Of a stretch of DNA of 64,000 bases, positions 1 to 8,033 are shown one piece after another (the stretch's first letter is position 1; the number at the start of each line of letters is the position of its first letter). Location: the NCBI RefSeq assembly GCF_001637225.1, contig NZ_LVJI01000035.1, positions 1 to 64,000 on the forward strand, written 5' to 3'. The notes below the pieces were generated by a model. The model had not been told where the DNA came from. It did no database searches and saw nothing but the letters and a program-made list of their open reading frames with translations. This stretch comes from Paenibacillus antarcticus. Lineage in GTDB: Bacteria; Bacillota; Bacilli; Paenibacillales; Paenibacillaceae. A program made the translations under genes and the position numbers.

Positions 1-1
1 T

Positions 2-211
2 ATACGGGATCTTACGTCCCAACCAGCCTCAATCATGGTCATGACAAGTAGGGGTGAACATTATAGCGCTCGGGATCAAGTCCCACGGGCAGGTACGTTC
101 GACCAGGCTACCTTAATCCTCTATGAAAATAAAAAAAGGATCAACCAGAAAGAACTGGTTGATCTCATAATACGAACGGGCAGTATAGCAGAACATTTTC
201 TTGGCACATAA
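2..211 (+). CDS. C-terminal end of an unrecognised protein (5' truncated by window edge)
   Basis: A reading frame is open from the first complete codon of the window to a TAA at 209-211, giving about 69 residues. It may start upstream of the window, or at an in-frame ATG at 35. The end is rich in charged residues (YENKKRINQKELVDLI, then GSIAEHFLGT), as in a folded cytoplasmic protein. I do not recognise the family. A perfect 10-bp hairpin (139-164) lies inside the frame and is probably a coincidence of the coding sequence. The frame's uninterrupted run and its ending just before the next gene's leader favour a real gene end, but a remnant is possible. Confidence 0.4.
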   Translation: MRDLTSQPASIMVMTSRGEHYSARDQVPRAGTFDQATLILYENKKRINQKELVDLIIRTGSIAEHFLGT

Positions 212-250
212 AACCTAACCAAATGAGGCAATTTATAGGTGGGTGATAAT

Positions 251-700
251 ATGAAAAATAAATTGATATCTACTCTAGTCCTTTCCATTGGGGCGATACT
301 ATCCATTCAGTCAGCAAGTGTTGCTCAACCACATGATGAAACGACTAAAGGAAAAGATGCAATTGAATGGATTGCTTTATGGGGATCCCCACAAACAAGG
401 GAAGAACGATTGGAACGAATGTTAACAACTGAATTGCAACAGAGGACACTATGGGCACTCCAAGAAAAGCAATGCTTAAAGACAGGTAAAGAAAATGTTT
501 ATTACTTTGACCCATTTCAAGTAACCGATATGAGAGAGGTTACGGGGGGATTTTATGAATTAGATGTTTTAGCGAGTGTACATGAAGTTATTAATAACGA
601 GGTAGAAAAGAAAACAGAAAATTATCAAATTACATTCCGTCACAATTACGATTCAGGATTCGTTGTCACACATGTAAGCGAAAATAATATAAACCCCTAA
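251..700 (+). CDS. Small secreted protein of unknown function
   Basis: The ATG at 251 is preferred over the upstream in-frame start at 239 because a GGTGGGTGAT Shine-Dalgarno-like stretch precedes it. The protein has 149 residues. It begins with a typical signal peptide (MKNK, then a hydrophobic stretch, then a likely SVA-QP cleavage), so it should be exported. The mature part is hydrophilic with mixed alpha/beta character and one Cys, and no recognised domain. A repeat-borne terminator follows at 746-778, so the gene is probably monocistronic. It has no obvious link to its neighbours. Function unknown. Confidence 0.65.
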   Translation: MKNKLISTLVLSIGAILSIQSASVAQPHDETTKGKDAIEWIALWGSPQTREERLERMLTTELQQRTLWALQEKQCLKTGKENVYYFDPFQVTDMREVTGGFYELDVLASVHEVINNEVEKKTENYQITFRHNYDSGFVVTHVSENNINP

Positions 701-708
701 ATTATTGT

Positions 709-780
709 GCTAACGGGACACTATAGTTGAATAATACACATTGATGAGCAGGTGCTTCGGTATCCTGCTCTTTTTATTAA
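709..780 (+). repeat. 72-bp intergenic repeat, copy 1, carrying a terminator
   Basis: Bases 724-780 match 1811-1867 at 56 of 57 positions, and both copies are preceded 15 bases earlier by GCTAACGGG. Both sit just after a small exported-protein gene. Related shorter pieces (CGGGCAG followed by TTAGTTC) occur at 781-803 and near 1129-1145, and a weaker one near 175. Confidence 0.8.
746..778 (+). terminator. Intrinsic terminator after the secreted-protein gene
   Basis: GAGCAGG (746-752) pairs with CCTGCTC (764-770) around a loop containing CTTCGG, followed by TTTTTATT. Confidence 0.8.
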
Positions 781-804
781 GCTAACGGGCAGGTTAGTTC
801 CAAT

Positions 805-1101
805 ATGTGGTATTATATGTTTATTAAGTTAATGACTGAGTTACTCCAATTTCAGTACGGATGGAAGGGAGTTAGTAACATAAAACAAAAAAAACTTGTT
901 GGATTGTTCGCGTCAATATTTCTCACTTTCTATGGTATATGGAAACTAAATAATTTTTTCGAACCAAAAGTTGGTCCGGTAGGTAACGGTCCTAGTGATA
1001 CTGTTGTGGAAATAGTATGGATATTGTTTGGTATATCAATGATTTTAGGTGTTGGTGGAGTGATTTATTTTTCTTATTCAATTTTTAAAAGAAATGATTA
1101 A
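805..1101 (+). CDS. Small two-helix membrane protein, unknown function
   Basis: This 98-residue ORF has two clear hydrophobic segments, about residues 33-48 (LVGLFASIFLTFYGIW) and 68-92 (VEIVWILFGISMILGVGGV and following), separated by a short polar loop, and a basic C-terminus (FKRND). It should be a small integral membrane protein. The start is uncertain: ATGs at 805, 817 and 829 are in frame and none has a strong Shine-Dalgarno. The gene lies between two copies of the terminator-bearing repeat. No family recognised. Confidence 0.45.
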   Translation: MWYYMFIKLMTELLQFQYGWKGVSNIKQKKLVGLFASIFLTFYGIWKLNNFFEPKVGPVGNGPSDTVVEIVWILFGISMILGVGGVIYFSYSIFKRND

Positions 1102-1271
1102 TTAATAATCCAAAAGTTAGTTGTTCCGCGGGCAGATTAGTTCAATGACGATAAGACGGGATTTTAAAAAAAGTGCGCCATAAAGGTTGCCTCTACTTCC
1201 TCATCGCAACATAACTACTTGTTCTTTCGTTTGAACAGTAAACGTTGTTATTTAAACTGGGGGTTCAAAAT

Positions 1272-1787
1272 TTGAAGAAATTTCTACTGCCTTTCGTAAT
1301 GACTCTCGTTCTCATGGGCTTAGTTGGTTGTTCTGGCGTTCAGCCAAATGGTGTTGATTTAGTAGTTGGAAAAGAGCCAATGGACAAGGTACTTGAGGAA
1401 GAGCAACCGCCTAAGGCTGAAATTCAGATTGGTGAACAAATGTATGAGACAAAACTCGGCACATATTGTTGGGACTCAAAAAATCAAAGCAGATGTGTGG
1501 ATTCAATTGGTCCAGTTGAGCTTTTAAAAGGTGAAAATCCAGTTATTGTACAGCCTGGTGAAGTTATTACATTTGTGATGAACTATGAGCCGCAACCGAA
1601 CCAACACCATGTCATGCAAATCTATGAAGACAAATCTGAAGAAGCTGAAGTGAAAGAAAATAGTTTTCATGCACCTACACAAAAAGGGACATATTTCTAT
1701 TCATACGGGGTATGGTGGATGGATGAACATATAGAGAACCTATCTCACGGTGATGCTTTTTATTATTTCGTCCTAAAAGTTGTTTAG
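1272..1787 (+). CDS. Putative lipoprotein, unknown function
   Basis: The TTG at 1272 is the best start because GGGGG (1258-1262) lies at proper spacing upstream. The resulting 171-residue protein starts with KKF, a hydrophobic stretch and a lipobox (LVGC), typical of a lipoprotein anchored to the outer face of the membrane. The mature part has two Cys (CWDSKNQSRC) that may form a disulfide, and a hydrophilic body. I do not recognise a domain. A second copy of the 72-bp repeat with its terminator follows directly. Confidence 0.7.
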   Translation: MKKFLLPFVMTLVLMGLVGCSGVQPNGVDLVVGKEPMDKVLEEEQPPKAEIQIGEQMYETKLGTYCWDSKNQSRCVDSIGPVELLKGENPVIVQPGEVITFVMNYEPQPNQHHVMQIYEDKSEEAEVKENSFHAPTQKGTYFYSYGVWWMDEHIENLSHGDAFYYFVLKVV

Positions 1788-1795
1788 ATGATTAA

Positions 1796-1867
1796 GCTAA
1801 CGGGTAACGTTAGTTGAATAATACACATTGATGAGCAGGTGCTTCGGTATTCTGCTCTTTTTATTAA
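1796..1867 (+). repeat. 72-bp intergenic repeat, copy 2, carrying a terminator
   Basis: Second copy of the repeat at 709-780, with one mismatch in the last 57 bases. Its hairpin is GAGCAGG (1833-1839) against TCTGCTC (1851-1857), followed by T-rich sequence. Confidence 0.8.
1833..1866 (+). terminator. Intrinsic terminator after the lipoprotein gene
   Basis: A 6-7 bp GC-rich stem with a CTTCGG-containing loop and a T tract (1858-1865). Confidence 0.75.
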
Positions 1868-2342
1868 ACGCATCATTGGCAACCCAAGAGGTCTAGAAAA
1901 TGACCTATATAGTGATCAAGGTGATTTGTACGTTGAAGTTTTAATAAGACCTGACGTTAAGCAGACGCTGCCTATTCGGTGGCGTTTTTTATTGGGAGGA
2001 GGTGAGGTCACAACTGAAAAAGGATCCTTATAATTAGGACTCCTTTTTTTCTGGAAATCAGGGTTTCATCGGGTAAGTGACCAAGTTCTTGTCCTCCGAC
2101 ACAAATACTGTTTGCTGTTTGTGCTGTATCTGGGTTTATTGGTCTGTTCATTTTTAAAAAAAGACATTACATATATCTCGGTCGAACCACATGTAGTAAT
2201 GAAACTAAATTATGTAACAGAACACATAACAACGATTCATTCATTAAGTTTCTTTCTCAGCCAACCCGAAAAAACTTTTTAGGGGAGCTCATACGTCTTA
2301 CTTATGTAAGAGACACCAAGCATAAACGGAGGTTTTTAGAAA
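1868..2342. other. Gene-free stretch with further hairpins
   Basis: No convincing gene. A hairpin around 1967-1998 (ACGCTGCC / GGTGGCGT, two mismatches, then TTTTTTATT) and another around 2019-2051 (AAGGATCC against GGACTCCTT with a bulge, then a T run) look like decayed or weak terminators. The rest is AT-rich sequence leading to a good Shine-Dalgarno (CGGAGG, 2327-2332) for the broken gene at 2343. Confidence 0.4.
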
Positions 2343-2860
2343 ATGAAAAAGCAGTACGTAAAGAAATACCTTTTTTAGCGCTGGCAGGTTTCATTTGTGC
2401 AGTAAGCATCGGTACACCTCAAGTTTCATTAGCAAAACAGGCAACCTCCGACCACCATCAGAAAAGATATGGAAAGTAATCTATATAGAATTCGCAAAAA
2501 ACTGGATGTTCCTTAAAGATAAGGAACATCGATAGATCCTGACGTATCTGGGACCGAAACGTATTATCATGCAGTCGATAGTTTTCCGTTCACACTCGAT
2601 GTGCAAGAGCATTTGGTGGAGAGGATACCGGATACAAGGATCGCGACGTGAGAGAGGCTGGAAGGTACTGATGTAAAGCAACAATCCCGTGATTTTGCAA
2701 GAGGAGGTTCCACACAAAACGAATCGATGAAACGAATAAGTTCAGCGATAGGCATCAGAATCGAACGGCCCAATCCATTGTGAAAGGGATCACAAAGCAT
2801 TTCGTGGATAGAGAAGCTTAGCGCGCGGCTGTTTGAACCGTGCACTCATTTCAGGGATAC
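2343..2860 (+). pseudogene. Broken gene for a secreted protein
   Basis: ATG 2343 has a strong CGGAGG Shine-Dalgarno and opens with MKKQYVKKYLF. A stop follows at once, but shifting one base within the T tract restores a signal peptide (LALAGFICAVSIGTPQVSLA). A second frameshift near 2450 then leads into a frame that continues to about 2860 with only isolated stops (it includes KDMESNLYRIRKKLDVP). The pattern is a gene inactivated by at least two frameshifts and several stops. The protein family is not recognised. Boundaries are approximate. Confidence 0.55.
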
Positions 2861-2973
2861 AATACAACGACTTTTATAATTATTGCACCAGATCTGCATG
2901 ATATCTATTAATCTATTTATTTAAACCGATTATCACAGATGCTTCAGTACACAATGGAAAGGTTTGGAAAGTA

Positions 2974-3840
2974 GTGAAAACATCGAGAAGAAATAAAAAG
3001 GCAAGGATAAGAAAGGTAAGAATACGTTTTGGGATTATTGTTCTAGTAACATTTTTTCTAATGATCTTTTTAATAGGGAAGATGTATTCTTCTCACCAAG
3101 AAGGAGTACTACAACAAGCTATCAAACAAGAGGCAATAAAACAAGAGGCAATAAAACAAGAAGCTATCAAACAAGAGGCAATAAAACAAGAAGCAAAACA
3201 ACAAAAAAAATCTGACGGAAAAACTAAAGGGAAAGTTGTTTACCTAACATTTGATGATGGCCCTAGTAAATTAACGGATCAGTTCTTAGATGTATTAAAA
3301 GAGCAAAATGTAAAAGCAACATTTTTCATGCAAGGAAGTAATTTAAAAAAAATGAATTTACAAGAAAGTGTAAAACGAGTAATACGAGAAGGACATTATA
3401 TTGGTGGACATAGTATGACCCATGATTCTCAAAAGTTATATACAAATAAACAGTTTGTACCAGAGATGAATGAAACCTTAGCTCTTATTCATGATATTAC
3501 AGGTACAAATCCTAGATTGGTTCGTGCACCTTATGGTTCAGCACCAGGATTGAGAAGTGAGCGAATTCGTAATCAAATTGTAGAATCTGGATTTAAGCTT
3601 TGGGATTGGACAATTGATTCTAACGACTGGAGATTAAAAGGTCATCCGAACCAAATTCTAGAAAATATTAAAAGGGAAACAAAAGTTGACATGGAAGTCG
3701 TTCTCATGCATGAAAAATCACAAACATTACAGGAACTAACAGAAATCATTACATTTTATAGGGATAAAGGATATGCGTTTGGCGTTTATAATGATGCTGA
3801 TCACTTTGTCCTAAATTTTCAGAATGATGAACGACTGTAG
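2974..3840 (+). CDS. Membrane-anchored polysaccharide deacetylase (NodB domain)
   Basis: This 288-residue protein has a basic N-terminus and one membrane anchor (about residues 19-36). Then comes a linker of five AIKQE repeats (49-73) and a carbohydrate-esterase-4 domain (about 86-275). The catalytic motifs are all visible: TFDDGP (92-97, with the Asp pair), HSMTH (146-150, the metal-binding His pair), RAPYG, a DW...SNDW motif, and LMHE near the end. Family members remove N- or O-acetyl groups from peptidoglycan or other cell-wall glycans, outside the membrane. The start is GTG with only a weak GGAAAG upstream. The LCP gene follows 57 bp downstream, which fits a cell-envelope role. Confidence 0.88.
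   Translation: MKTSRRNKKARIRKVRIRFGIIVLVTFFLMIFLIGKMYSSHQEGVLQQAIKQEAIKQEAIKQEAIKQEAIKQEAKQQKKSDGKTKGKVVYLTFDDGPSKLTDQFLDVLKEQNVKATFFMQGSNLKKMNLQESVKRVIREGHYIGGHSMTHDSQKLYTNKQFVPEMNETLALIHDITGTNPRLVRAPYGSAPGLRSERIRNQIVESGFKLWDWTIDSNDWRLKGHPNQILENIKRETKVDMEVVLMHEKSQTLQELTEIITFYRDKGYAFGVYNDADHFVLNFQNDERL
3118..3192 (+). repeat. 15-bp tandem repeat coding for (AIKQE)x5
   Basis: Five adjacent 15-base units (GCWATMAAACAAGAR type) encode AIKQE five times in the linker of the deacetylase. Units alternate between two near-identical forms, so copy number could change by slippage without frameshift. Confidence 0.9.
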
Positions 3841-3897
3841 TCGGGTTGAACATATGAACACGCTATATTACACTCCAAATATTAGGAAGGAACTGGA

Positions 3898-4899
3898 ATG
3901 ATGAACAAGAGAATCAAAAAAAAAATCATAGTAGTGCTAGCGCTAGTGCTAGTCTTGATCGGATCAGGAGCTTTTGTGTTCCGTAAACCGTTAGCTATGC
4001 TTGCATTTGATATATTTTTGTCTGATCGGGTAGTGAGCACGTTAGAGGGGAAGTCATATAAACCGCTAGACGGGAACGGGGATGTAACTACTCCTATAGT
4101 AGAAACGGTGAAACCTTTTTCTGTTTTACTATTAGGTTCAGACCAGCGTGGACATGAAACGGCGCGTTCAGATACTATGATTTATGCGGTGATTAGACCT
4201 AAAGAATCAAAGGTATTATTGGTTTCAATTCCGCGAGATACCTATACGGAAATTATAGGAAGAGGAAAGAAGGATAAGATCAATCATTCCTTCGCTTTTG
4301 GCGGACAACTGATGGCGAAAAATACCATGGAGGCTTTACTCGACCATAAGTTAGACTACTATGCTACGATTAATTTTGTAGGATTAAGGGATGCGGTGGA
4401 TGAGCTAGGGGGTGTGGAACTTCCAATTGAGAAGGATATCGTCAATAAAGGCGTAGACCATGAGAAATTCACGATTAAAGCAAATCAGTCTATTTATAAT
4501 GGTACGGATGCTTTAAACTATGTGCGTTATCGTGAGGATAGTGATTTCAATCGTACGAAGAGACAACAGGTCTTCTTAGATCAGGTAGCTAAAAGGATGA
4601 TGAACCTAAATCAAATCATTAAGATCCCACAATTACTAGATATCATGGGTTCTAACCTTCAGACGGACATGCAACCTAAGTTCATCATTGATCTGAGCAA
4701 ACAACTACTAACTGGAAACAAAGTTCAAATTACAAGTTATACGGTTATGGGTGAGAGCATACGTTTGAACGGTATTTCCTATGACCGTGTGGATGAAGAA
4801 GATCTCAAATTTGCTCAAGATTCAATTGATAATTGGATGGACAACTCCATACCAACAGATCAGTTACTGAGACCAGAAGATCAGGATAAAGCGGAGTAA
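3898..4899 (+). CDS. LytR-CpsA-Psr (LCP) family cell-wall polymer ligase
   Basis: The 333-residue protein has one N-terminal membrane helix (about residues 10-28) and an extracytoplasmic LCP domain (about 72-245). Motifs typical of the family are present: SVLLLGSDQRG, ARSDTMI, SIPRDTY, and NYVRYR followed by DFNRTKRQQ, which supply the Arg/Asp residues that bind the polyprenyl-pyrophosphate substrate. LCP enzymes transfer teichoic acids or similar polymers to peptidoglycan. The start has two adjacent ATGs (3898, 3901) behind AGGAAGGA. The upstream deacetylase may be co-transcribed. The domain annotation is firm; the polymer is unknown. Confidence 0.9.
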   Translation: MMNKRIKKKIIVVLALVLVLIGSGAFVFRKPLAMLAFDIFLSDRVVSTLEGKSYKPLDGNGDVTTPIVETVKPFSVLLLGSDQRGHETARSDTMIYAVIRPKESKVLLVSIPRDTYTEIIGRGKKDKINHSFAFGGQLMAKNTMEALLDHKLDYYATINFVGLRDAVDELGGVELPIEKDIVNKGVDHEKFTIKANQSIYNGTDALNYVRYREDSDFNRTKRQQVFLDQVAKRMMNLNQIIKIPQLLDIMGSNLQTDMQPKFIIDLSKQLLTGNKVQITSYTVMGESIRLNGISYDRVDEEDLKFAQDSIDNWMDNSIPTDQLLRPEDQDKAE

Positions 4900-4956
4900 G
4901 TTACTTTAAATAATAGTAGCCCAGCCGAGAAGACGAAATTTTAAGGAGACAAGCAT

Positions 4957-5004
4957 ATGTCGCTTCTGAATGTCTATGATATATGCAAGAAAAATTCAAA
5001 ATGA
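4957..5004 (+). pseudogene. Stub of an ABC-transporter ATP-binding gene
   Basis: A good TAAGGAG Shine-Dalgarno precedes ATG 4957, which encodes MSLLNVYDICKKNSK before a stop. The start resembles the first residues of ABC ATPases of the MacB/LolD type (LNVxxICKxYG). The Walker motifs are gone and a terminator follows at 5020, so only the translation start of a deleted gene remains. Identification rests on about 12 residues. Confidence 0.4.
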
Positions 5005-5019
5005 TAATTAGAAAAAGGA

Positions 5020-5055
5020 CTGATCTTTCATTTGTTAAAGATCAGCTTTTTATTT
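5020..5055 (+). terminator. Intrinsic terminator
   Basis: A perfect 9-bp stem, CTGATCTTT (5020-5028) with AAAGATCAG (5037-5045), followed by CTTTTTATTTT. Confidence 0.85.
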
Positions 5056-5253
5056 TACTATGAATAAAAGAGTGAAGATTCGGATCGAGATTTTAGAAGG
5101 TACGGATTTGTCGACTCAGATTATTAAAATAAAAGGCTATTTTCTGAAATATTGTTGCTAAATAAAAAACAATTATAGTCATTTTACCCTCGCAATAGAT
5201 TCACTTAAAGAGATATTAAAGACATTAGTACAGTTTATAGAGGGAGATGTATT

Positions 5254-5446
5254 ATGAACACTAATGCTCGTTCCGATTCCAAAGAAAAGATTTTTACGAT
5301 TGAATGTAAGGATGTAATTCTACGAGAATTTTTAGTTACTGATTTATATGATTTTCATTCACTCACCTGGCAACCTGAAATACATGGATTTTTTCCAGGA
5401 TTTAACGTATCTAAATAACAACGGAAAGATTGGTTTATGAATAAAT
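5254..5446 (+). pseudogene. N-terminal fragment of a GNAT acetyltransferase
   Basis: ATG 5254 has an AGGGAGA Shine-Dalgarno. The frame reads through DVILREFLVTDLYDFHSLTWQ, the usual opening of RimJ/RimL-type GNAT proteins, to a TAA after FNVSK. Past that stop the same frame still reads QRKDWFMNKY, as expected for the family, so the stop looks like a point mutation. Family-like sequence ends near 5446 and helicase-like sequence in another frame follows. The fragment lacks the acetyl-CoA-binding motif. Confidence 0.55.
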
Positions 5447-5875
5447 ACTGAAGAAGACTTTCGTAATGATTGTCTGGTTTTATATGATTACTTGGGTTAT
5501 TCCAACAGTGATAGTAGTATGATAAAAGAAATTGATACACTATATTTTGTAGTGTGCAATGATAAATTCAAACCTACTTATAATGAAAAACAGTATAGGT
5601 TCACATCAGGGACAATTCATTCATCAAAAGGATAAGAGTATGATCAGGTTATTATTATAGCTAACGATTATACTTAGCTATAGAATGACCGCTATCTTCA
5701 TTATGTTGCAGTATCGCGTCCAAAGAGTAGATTATTGATTTTAATTTATGACGATGATCGTGGGTTAGGATACATGCAAGAGATAAAGCGAGTAATTAAT
5801 GATGCAAATAGAATATTAAGCACAAACCTTTCGGTTTCAGATATAATCAAAATGAGAAAAGTAAACGGGATATAA
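5447..5875 (+). pseudogene. C-terminal fragment of a UvrD/PcrA-type helicase
   Basis: A frame from about 5447 to TAA 5873-5875 reads INTEEDFRNDCLVLYDYLGY, then TIHSSKG-stop-EYDQVIIIAND, then DRYLHYVAVSRPKSRLLIL. These match motifs V and VI of superfamily-1 helicases (TxHxSKGLEFDxV and YVAxTRAxxxL). At least three in-frame stops interrupt it and the N-terminal ATPase core is missing. It is a non-functional remnant joined to the acetyltransferase fragment. Confidence 0.6.
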
Positions 5876-5945
5876 TTGAATTTATATAGATGAAAATATT
5901 ATAAATGATTTTATTTGGGTCACTTCACAATTTTAATGTATTTGA

Positions 5946-6040
5946 ACATGTAGCCTTATAATAAAGTTGGGATGTTTATAAAAAAGATACGATGTTTATA
6001 ATAAAATTGCGACGGTTGTAAAAAAGTTGCGATGAAATAC
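5946..6040 (+). mobile_element. Tn7-like transposon end: tandem 20-bp repeats (putative TnsB sites)
   Basis: Repeat units with an exact 20-base period run up to tnsA: 5966-5985, 5986-6005 and 6006-6025 are full units, 6026-6040 is partial, and 5946-5965 matches in its right half. The shared pattern is roughly TTGCGATGTTTATAAAAAA. Contiguous TnsB-binding repeats next to tnsA are the known layout of the right end of Tn7-like elements, and the adjacent gene is a tnsA. The exact terminus was not identified. Confidence 0.6.
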
Positions 6041-6074
6041 CCCTTTAGATTAGTGGTCTAAAGGGGTGTTTTTT
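6040..6074 (+). promoter_or_regulatory. Hairpin that covers the tnsA ribosome-binding site
   Basis: A perfect 10-bp stem, CCCCTTTAGA (6040-6049) with TCTAAAGGGG (6057-6066), is followed by TGTTTTTT and then the tnsA ATG at 6075. It has terminator form. Its 3' arm is also the only plausible Shine-Dalgarno (AAAGGGG) for tnsA, so it could block read-through into the element, hide the ribosome-binding site, or both. Confidence 0.7.
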
Positions 6075-6686
6075 ATGTCTAAACGAGCAAGAACATCTAA
6101 AATCGAAAAATGGATTAAAGAAGGTCGTGGCTCTGGAGTCGGTTCAGACTATAAACCGTGGTTAAATATTCAAGATGTTTCCTCTTTGGGAAGGTCTACT
6201 CGTCTAAAAGGGATTAAAACAAATAGGCAACATGAATTTTTATCTGATTTGGAACGAAACTACTTTTATTTAACTGAATATTCAGATTTTGTTGTTGGTA
6301 TTCGAGAACAATTTCCTTTATTGCCGTTGGAAGAAACAATTGTCATTGTAGATGAATTAGGTCTTAAACATCCCACAGACCCAAAAACAAATGAGCCAGT
6401 TGTAATGACAACGGATTTTTTATTAACAGTAGATAAAGGTGAAGGACTAGTAGAGCTTGCTAGGACCATAAAAATGAAAGACGAGCTTTTAAAAGAGCGA
6501 ATTATTGAAAAGTTTGAGATAGAGCGGGTTTACTGGGAGAGAAGAGAAATTGATTGGGGTATCGTAACAGAAATAGAAATTCCTAAAGAAATGGCTCGTA
6601 ATATTAGTTATATTCATGACTATTACGATATTCAACAATACGATTCATTTCAAAATATGAATCAACAGCATAATGCAATTTCATGA
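6075..6686 (+). pseudogene. tnsA: TnsA-like transposon endonuclease, C-terminally truncated
   Basis: The 203-residue frame begins MSKRARTSKIEKWIKEGRG and includes NIQDVSSLGRS, FLSDLERNYFYLTEYSD, IREQFPLLP, HPTDPKT and VMTTDFLLTV, all hallmarks of TnsA. TnsA is a restriction-like nuclease that cuts the 5' ends of a Tn7-type transposon. The conserved Glu (LERN), Asp (TTDF) and Lys (TIKMK) of the nuclease core are visible. Known TnsA proteins are about 270 residues. Here the family-like sequence stops after NISYIHDYYDI and is replaced by an unrelated tail, so the TnsB/TnsC-contacting C-terminal domain is missing. No tnsB, tnsC or tnsD follows. Confidence 0.7.
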
Positions 6687-6839
6687 TGCGGGCAATAATT
6701 GATACCCTGTAGCTGATGCTCTCTATGAATATATGGTTCTCCGCACCTCTCATTATCTCCCTTCGTACATTCAGCGCAATAATATAACCCATCCTTTGCA
6801 GAAATCTCTCATTCAGGCAAGAGCAGAATACAGGAAATA

Positions 6840-8033
6840 TCAGTTCATAGACTCTGCCGAAATTGTCTCACACCCGTTGAATATCGCAAACTTTTGGAAA
6901 CAACTGTTCAAAGCTGTTCGCAATTGTGTTGTTTGCTTCACACCATTCTCGTACCAGATGTTTTTAACAACGAGTGTTCGAGTTTTTCTCTCCGCGATAA
7001 TCTCGGCTCGTCCAATGAAGCTCTCTCCATATAATAGAGGCAGCACATAATAGCCGAATTTTCGTTTGATTGCAGGCGTGTAAATCTCCCAGGTGTAATC
7101 AAAGTCAAACAATTCGTTGATAAGTTTTCTGTCCCATATGAAATTATCTAGCGGGGCAATAAGCTCGCAACGCAATTTCGGCTCCTGATTTTGCAGAATG
7201 GCTTCAATAAGCGGTAAATCCTCCGCGAGGCAGTACAGCATATCCTTCATTTGCTCCACGGCAACAGCAACAATGCGAGCTTCGTGTAATAGCTGGCGGA
7301 AAACCTCTTTGCGCTGTGCAGCTTTCAGCCCCCATATATTCAACCATGCATCTGACGCACGATTCCATAAGAGACCAACCGAGCCGATTCGCCGTAGTAC
7401 CCGCCACTTATGATGCTCAAGCTCATCTTCCAGCGGCTCTGATGCACTCAGCAGATTTGGCGGTATGTACTTCTTGGCTATATCGTAATATTTACGTGTT
7501 CCTTTTTTATGATGGATAATCAACTCACCCGTCGAATACATCTGTTCCAGCACTGATCGAGATGAATTGTTTCCACTGCTCCAGTGGATTGCCGATTGCC
7601 AAGAGAAATCTCCATCCAACTTTAAATCATCCGAACTTAGTGCACCGTGATTTTGGATATGAGCCCGTACTTGCGCTGTCAACGCTTCCATTTCGGGATA
7701 GCGTTCGGCATGTTGTCGGGCGGCCTGCCTGTATCGCTCAAAATACGGCCAGTCCTCGACAGGGATAATGGCCAGGTTCTTGTCGGGATAATCGACAAGG
7801 CTTCTATCCTCATACAGCAAATCGGCGAGCATTCCCTTAGTAAATCCTTTGATTCGCGACTGTAACACCAATTCGGCGTTTTTTCCGCAAACATCGATGG
7901 GGTCGTATTGAATACAGCCAATCTGCCGAGCAAAGTCCAATACGCCCTGCTTCCCGCTAAATTTATATTCGTCCAAAAGTCCGTGTTTCAACAACAAAAA
8001 TTGCCGTGCCTGGCGGTTTGTTAATTGGATCAT
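6840..8033 (-). CDS. YcaQ/AlkX-like winged-helix DNA glycosylase
   Basis: The 397-residue protein matches the length and layout of the HTH_42/YcaQ family, made of repeated winged-helix domains. Members of this family excise bulky alkylated bases or unhook interstrand crosslinks. The signature IQYDPIDV (about residues 41-48) contains the Gln-aromatic-Asp motif that marks the AlkX/YcaQ branch; the AlkZ branch has Gln-x-Gln. Other family-like stretches are HWSSGNNSSRSVLEQM and the C-terminal FGYYVLPLLYGESFIGRAE. The start ATG has GAGGTAGG upstream on the minus strand. It is an intact gene in a decayed neighbourhood. Family assignment is firm; the substrate is inferred. Confidence 0.85.
   Translation of the reverse strand: MIQLTNRQARQFLLLKHGLLDEYKFSGKQGVLDFARQIGCIQYDPIDVCGKNAELVLQSRIKGFTKGMLADLLYEDRSLVDYPDKNLAIIPVEDWPYFERYRQAARQHAERYPEMEALTAQVRAHIQNHGALSSDDLKLDGDFSWQSAIHWSSGNNSSRSVLEQMYSTGELIIHHKKGTRKYYDIAKKYIPPNLLSASEPLEDELEHHKWRVLRRIGSVGLLWNRASDAWLNIWGLKAAQRKEVFRQLLHEARIVAVAVEQMKDMLYCLAEDLPLIEAILQNQEPKLRCELIAPLDNFIWDRKLINELFDFDYTWEIYTPAIKRKFGYYVLPLLYGESFIGRAEIIAERKTRTLVVKNIWYENGVKQTTQLRTALNSCFQKFAIFNGCETISAESMN

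Noticed and set aside
139..164. Perfect 10-bp hairpin resembling a minus-strand terminator
   Set aside because: It lies inside an open reading frame ending at 211 and no minus-strand gene lies upstream of it; probably a coincidence of the codons.
1839..2033. 64-codon plus-strand ORF
   Set aside because: It begins inside the repeat-borne terminator and overlaps a further terminator-like hairpin; no Shine-Dalgarno and no recognisable protein.
5060..5161. 33-codon ORF after the terminator
   Set aside because: Short, no Shine-Dalgarno, no recognisable similarity.
6733..7865. Several plus-strand ORFs opposite the YcaQ-like gene
   Set aside because: They lie antisense within a gene that has full-length family similarity; they are shadows.
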